Shown here: piece by piece, positions 42,495 through 43,478 of the stretch
Layout: each line of letters opens with the position of its first letter
Position numbering within the stretch: position 1 is the stretch's first letter
The notes under the pieces: generated by a model
Database searches by the model: none
What the model saw: only the letters and a program-made list of their open reading frames with translations
Told to the model about the DNA's origin: nothing
Position numbers and translations under genes: made by a program
Assembly: GCA_023392945.1 (NCBI GenBank)
Contig: JAEWNB010000007.1
Span: 1 to 43,478 of the forward strand
DNA: 43,478 bases
Reading direction: 5' to 3'
Source: Bacteroidota bacterium
GTDB lineage: Bacteria > Bacteroidota > Bacteroidia > Bacteroidales > WCHB1-69

Positions 42495-43064
42495 CATTAG
42501 GCGTTTCCACTTAAAATAACCGAAAGCGGATACCACGGTGTAGATTATGAATAAACAAGCTGTTGGGTAAAGTCCTTTCCAAAAATAGAGTCCGGTGGAG
42601 ACGGTATTGACAACGAACCACAGAAACCAATGTTCCAAATTCTTTTTCGCCATCATCCACATGGCAATGATACTTAATGCTGTGGTAAACGAGTCTCCCA
42701 GCGGAACCGGGCTGTCGGTGAGCCTGCTTAATATCAGGTATAAAACTAAGTTCAAAGAGAGAAAAATCAAAGTTAAGGGCACTATTTTATTCTTTTTAAG
42801 ATGATGAATGCCTTGATAATCGGATTTCTCAGGCTGCCGGTTTTTATGTTTTCTCCATAAAACCAAACCGTATATGTTGGCTCCTAAATAATAGAAATAT
42901 ATTCCCATGTCGGCGTAGAACTTGCTTTCAAAAAAAATATAGATATAGAACAACGACATCACCATACCGGCAATCCACAACCAAAAGGATGCGTGATATT
43001 CGAGATAAAGATAGGTAAGTCCTATTAAAGCCCCTACTATTTCAATGACGTAATTGAGTTCCAT
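42477..43064 (-). CDS. pnuC: PnuC/PnuT-family vitamin-precursor transporter
   Basis: 195 residues, about seven hydrophobic segments. The family core is WLWIAGMVMSLFYIYIFF, ESKFYADMGIYFYYLGANIY, HWFLWFVVNTVSTGLYFWKG and YTVVSAFGYFKWKRL. PnuC imports nicotinamide riboside; related PnuT imports thiamin and is common in Bacteroidota. The residues do not decide which. It lies 36 bases after the stop of a TonB-dependent receptor on the same strand, which suggests a coupled outer/inner-membrane uptake pair. It also has its own promoter box (43092-43085). Confidence 0.9.
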   Translation of the reverse strand: MELNYVIEIVGALIGLTYLYLEYHASFWLWIAGMVMSLFYIYIFFESKFYADMGIYFYYLGANIYGLVLWRKHKNRQPEKSDYQGIHHLKKNKIVPLTLIFLSLNLVLYLILSRLTDSPVPLGDSFTTALSIIAMWMMAKKNLEHWFLWFVVNTVSTGLYFWKGLYPTACLFIIYTVVSAFGYFKWKRLMLEEQN

Positions 43065-43084
43065 GTATCAAAACTTTATGATTG

Positions 43085-43092
43085 CAAAAGTA
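43085..43092 (-). promoter_or_regulatory. -7 promoter box for pnuC
   Basis: TACTTTTG on the minus strand, 20 bases before the ATG at 43064, inside the 36-base gap after the receptor gene. A very short leader would result. No riboswitch fits in this gap. Confidence 0.45.
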
Positions 43093-43100
43093 CGCAGGAT

Positions 43101-43478
43101 TTATAATTTGATTTTCACCCCTCCCATAAAATTAATGCCTGCCTGGGGGAAGTAGCCATCCGAATAATATTCAGTTCCTCCTTCATAATAGCGATAGAGC
43201 CAGCCGTTGCTTTCATATTTGGCATTGAAAATATTATTAACCTGAAAAAAGACGCTTATTTCCGGAATCGGGAGAGTGGTGATTTTATAGCTCAATCCCA
43301 GATTGCTCACACAATAGGGATTAATAAGATGTTTATTATCTCCTGTATTGTCAAGATATTGTTTGCTTACAAATTTGGTAGCCAAGGTGATGTCAAAATT
43401 TTTAACCGGGGTAAAGACAAATTCATTGCTCGCCACAATATTCGGAGAAAAGGAAATATCGGTAGTTCCCAGTTCCAG
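43101..43478 (-). CDS. TonB-dependent receptor, C-terminal fragment (cut by window edge)
   Basis: The last 125 residues of a receptor whose start is outside the window; the frame is open to the right edge. Seen are outer-membrane beta strands: VASNEFVFTPVKNFDITLAT, KQYLDNTGDNKHLINPYCVS, ISVFFQVNNIFNAKYESNGW, and the last strands ending GGVKIKL. NNIFNAKYESNGW is the standard pattern near the end of TonB receptors. The ligand is unknown; thiamin or a nicotinamide compound is a guess from the pnuC neighbour. Confidence 0.85.
   Translation of the reverse strand: MELGTTDISFSPNIVASNEFVFTPVKNFDITLATKFVSKQYLDNTGDNKHLINPYCVSNLGLSYKITTLPIPEISVFFQVNNIFNAKYESNGWLYRYYEGGTEYYSDGYFPQAGINFMGGVKIKL

Noticed and set aside
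1..43478. CRISPR arrays, tRNA/rRNA genes, insertion sequences, prophage or defence islands
   Set aside because: No regularly spaced repeats, cloverleaf sequences, transposase/integrase or phage genes were seen; the gaps are too short or explained.

Overview
The window looks like a chromosomal segment of an AT-rich member of the Bacteroidota, probably an uncultured Bacteroidia lineage that cannot be placed deeper from sequence alone. The reasons are: (i) repeated Bacteroidota-type -7 promoter boxes (TAnnTTTG) at sensible distances before genes, (ii) general absence of Shine-Dalgarno sequences before start codons, (iii) type IX secretion (T9SS) cargo with C-terminal sorting domains and a PorV/PorQ-like outer-membrane protein, (iv) a TonB-dependent receptor, and (v) lineage-typical forms such as the DAHP synthase-chorismate mutase fusion and the 29-residue basic mS38-like protein after HU.

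Layout. 1-2783 (minus) is the N-terminal 927 residues of a very large FN3/anchor-J repeat surface protein running off the left edge. 2784-3443 is a gap holding the decayed T9SS sorting-domain remnant of a lost gene. 3444-9260 (plus) carries a PorV/PorQ-like barrel, deoC, HU, the mS38-like peptide, RNase G, recX and prfB with the classical +1 programmed frameshift. 9271-11274 (minus) is prs-thiL, and this ThiL has altered active-site motifs. 11439-13648 (plus) is a nucleoside phosphorylase, a class II aldolase broken at an A11 run, and a small beta-barrel. A minus-strand TPR protein follows, then a long plus-strand stretch (14934-28597): hutH, patB, a lipoprotein, nadC, a DUF748/AsmA-like protein, YihY, a BASS-like transporter, ETF-QO, a fused EtfB-EtfA, OsmC and Mrp. 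28637-29883 (minus) is a ZIP metal transporter and a secreted protein that is little more than a sorting-domain fold. Then come an acyl-CoA ligase and cysS (plus), a T9SS beta-propeller-like protein (minus), a nitroreductase (plus), ftcD-fchA (minus), a lipid kinase, DAHP synthase-chorismate mutase, an S41 protease and an epimerase (plus), and pnuC preceded by the end of a TonB receptor (minus, right edge).

How the genes work together. The ETF-QO/EtfBA/OsmC/Mrp block plus the acyl-CoA ligase points to flavin-based electron transfer linked to acyl-CoA or similar oxidation. hutH and ftcD-fchA are two steps of histidine degradation, lying 20 kb apart; hutU and hutI are not in the window. TonB receptor plus pnuC looks like an outer/inner-membrane vitamin uptake pair (thiamin or nicotinamide riboside). 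Phosphorylase plus class II aldolase could be a nucleoside-sugar salvage pair. I saw no tRNA, rRNA, CRISPR array, insertion sequence or prophage. Most of the window is core chromosome; the points most worth checking are the ThiL active site, the EtfBA fusion, the aldolase frameshift, the prfB recoding site and the T9SS sorting-domain remnant.
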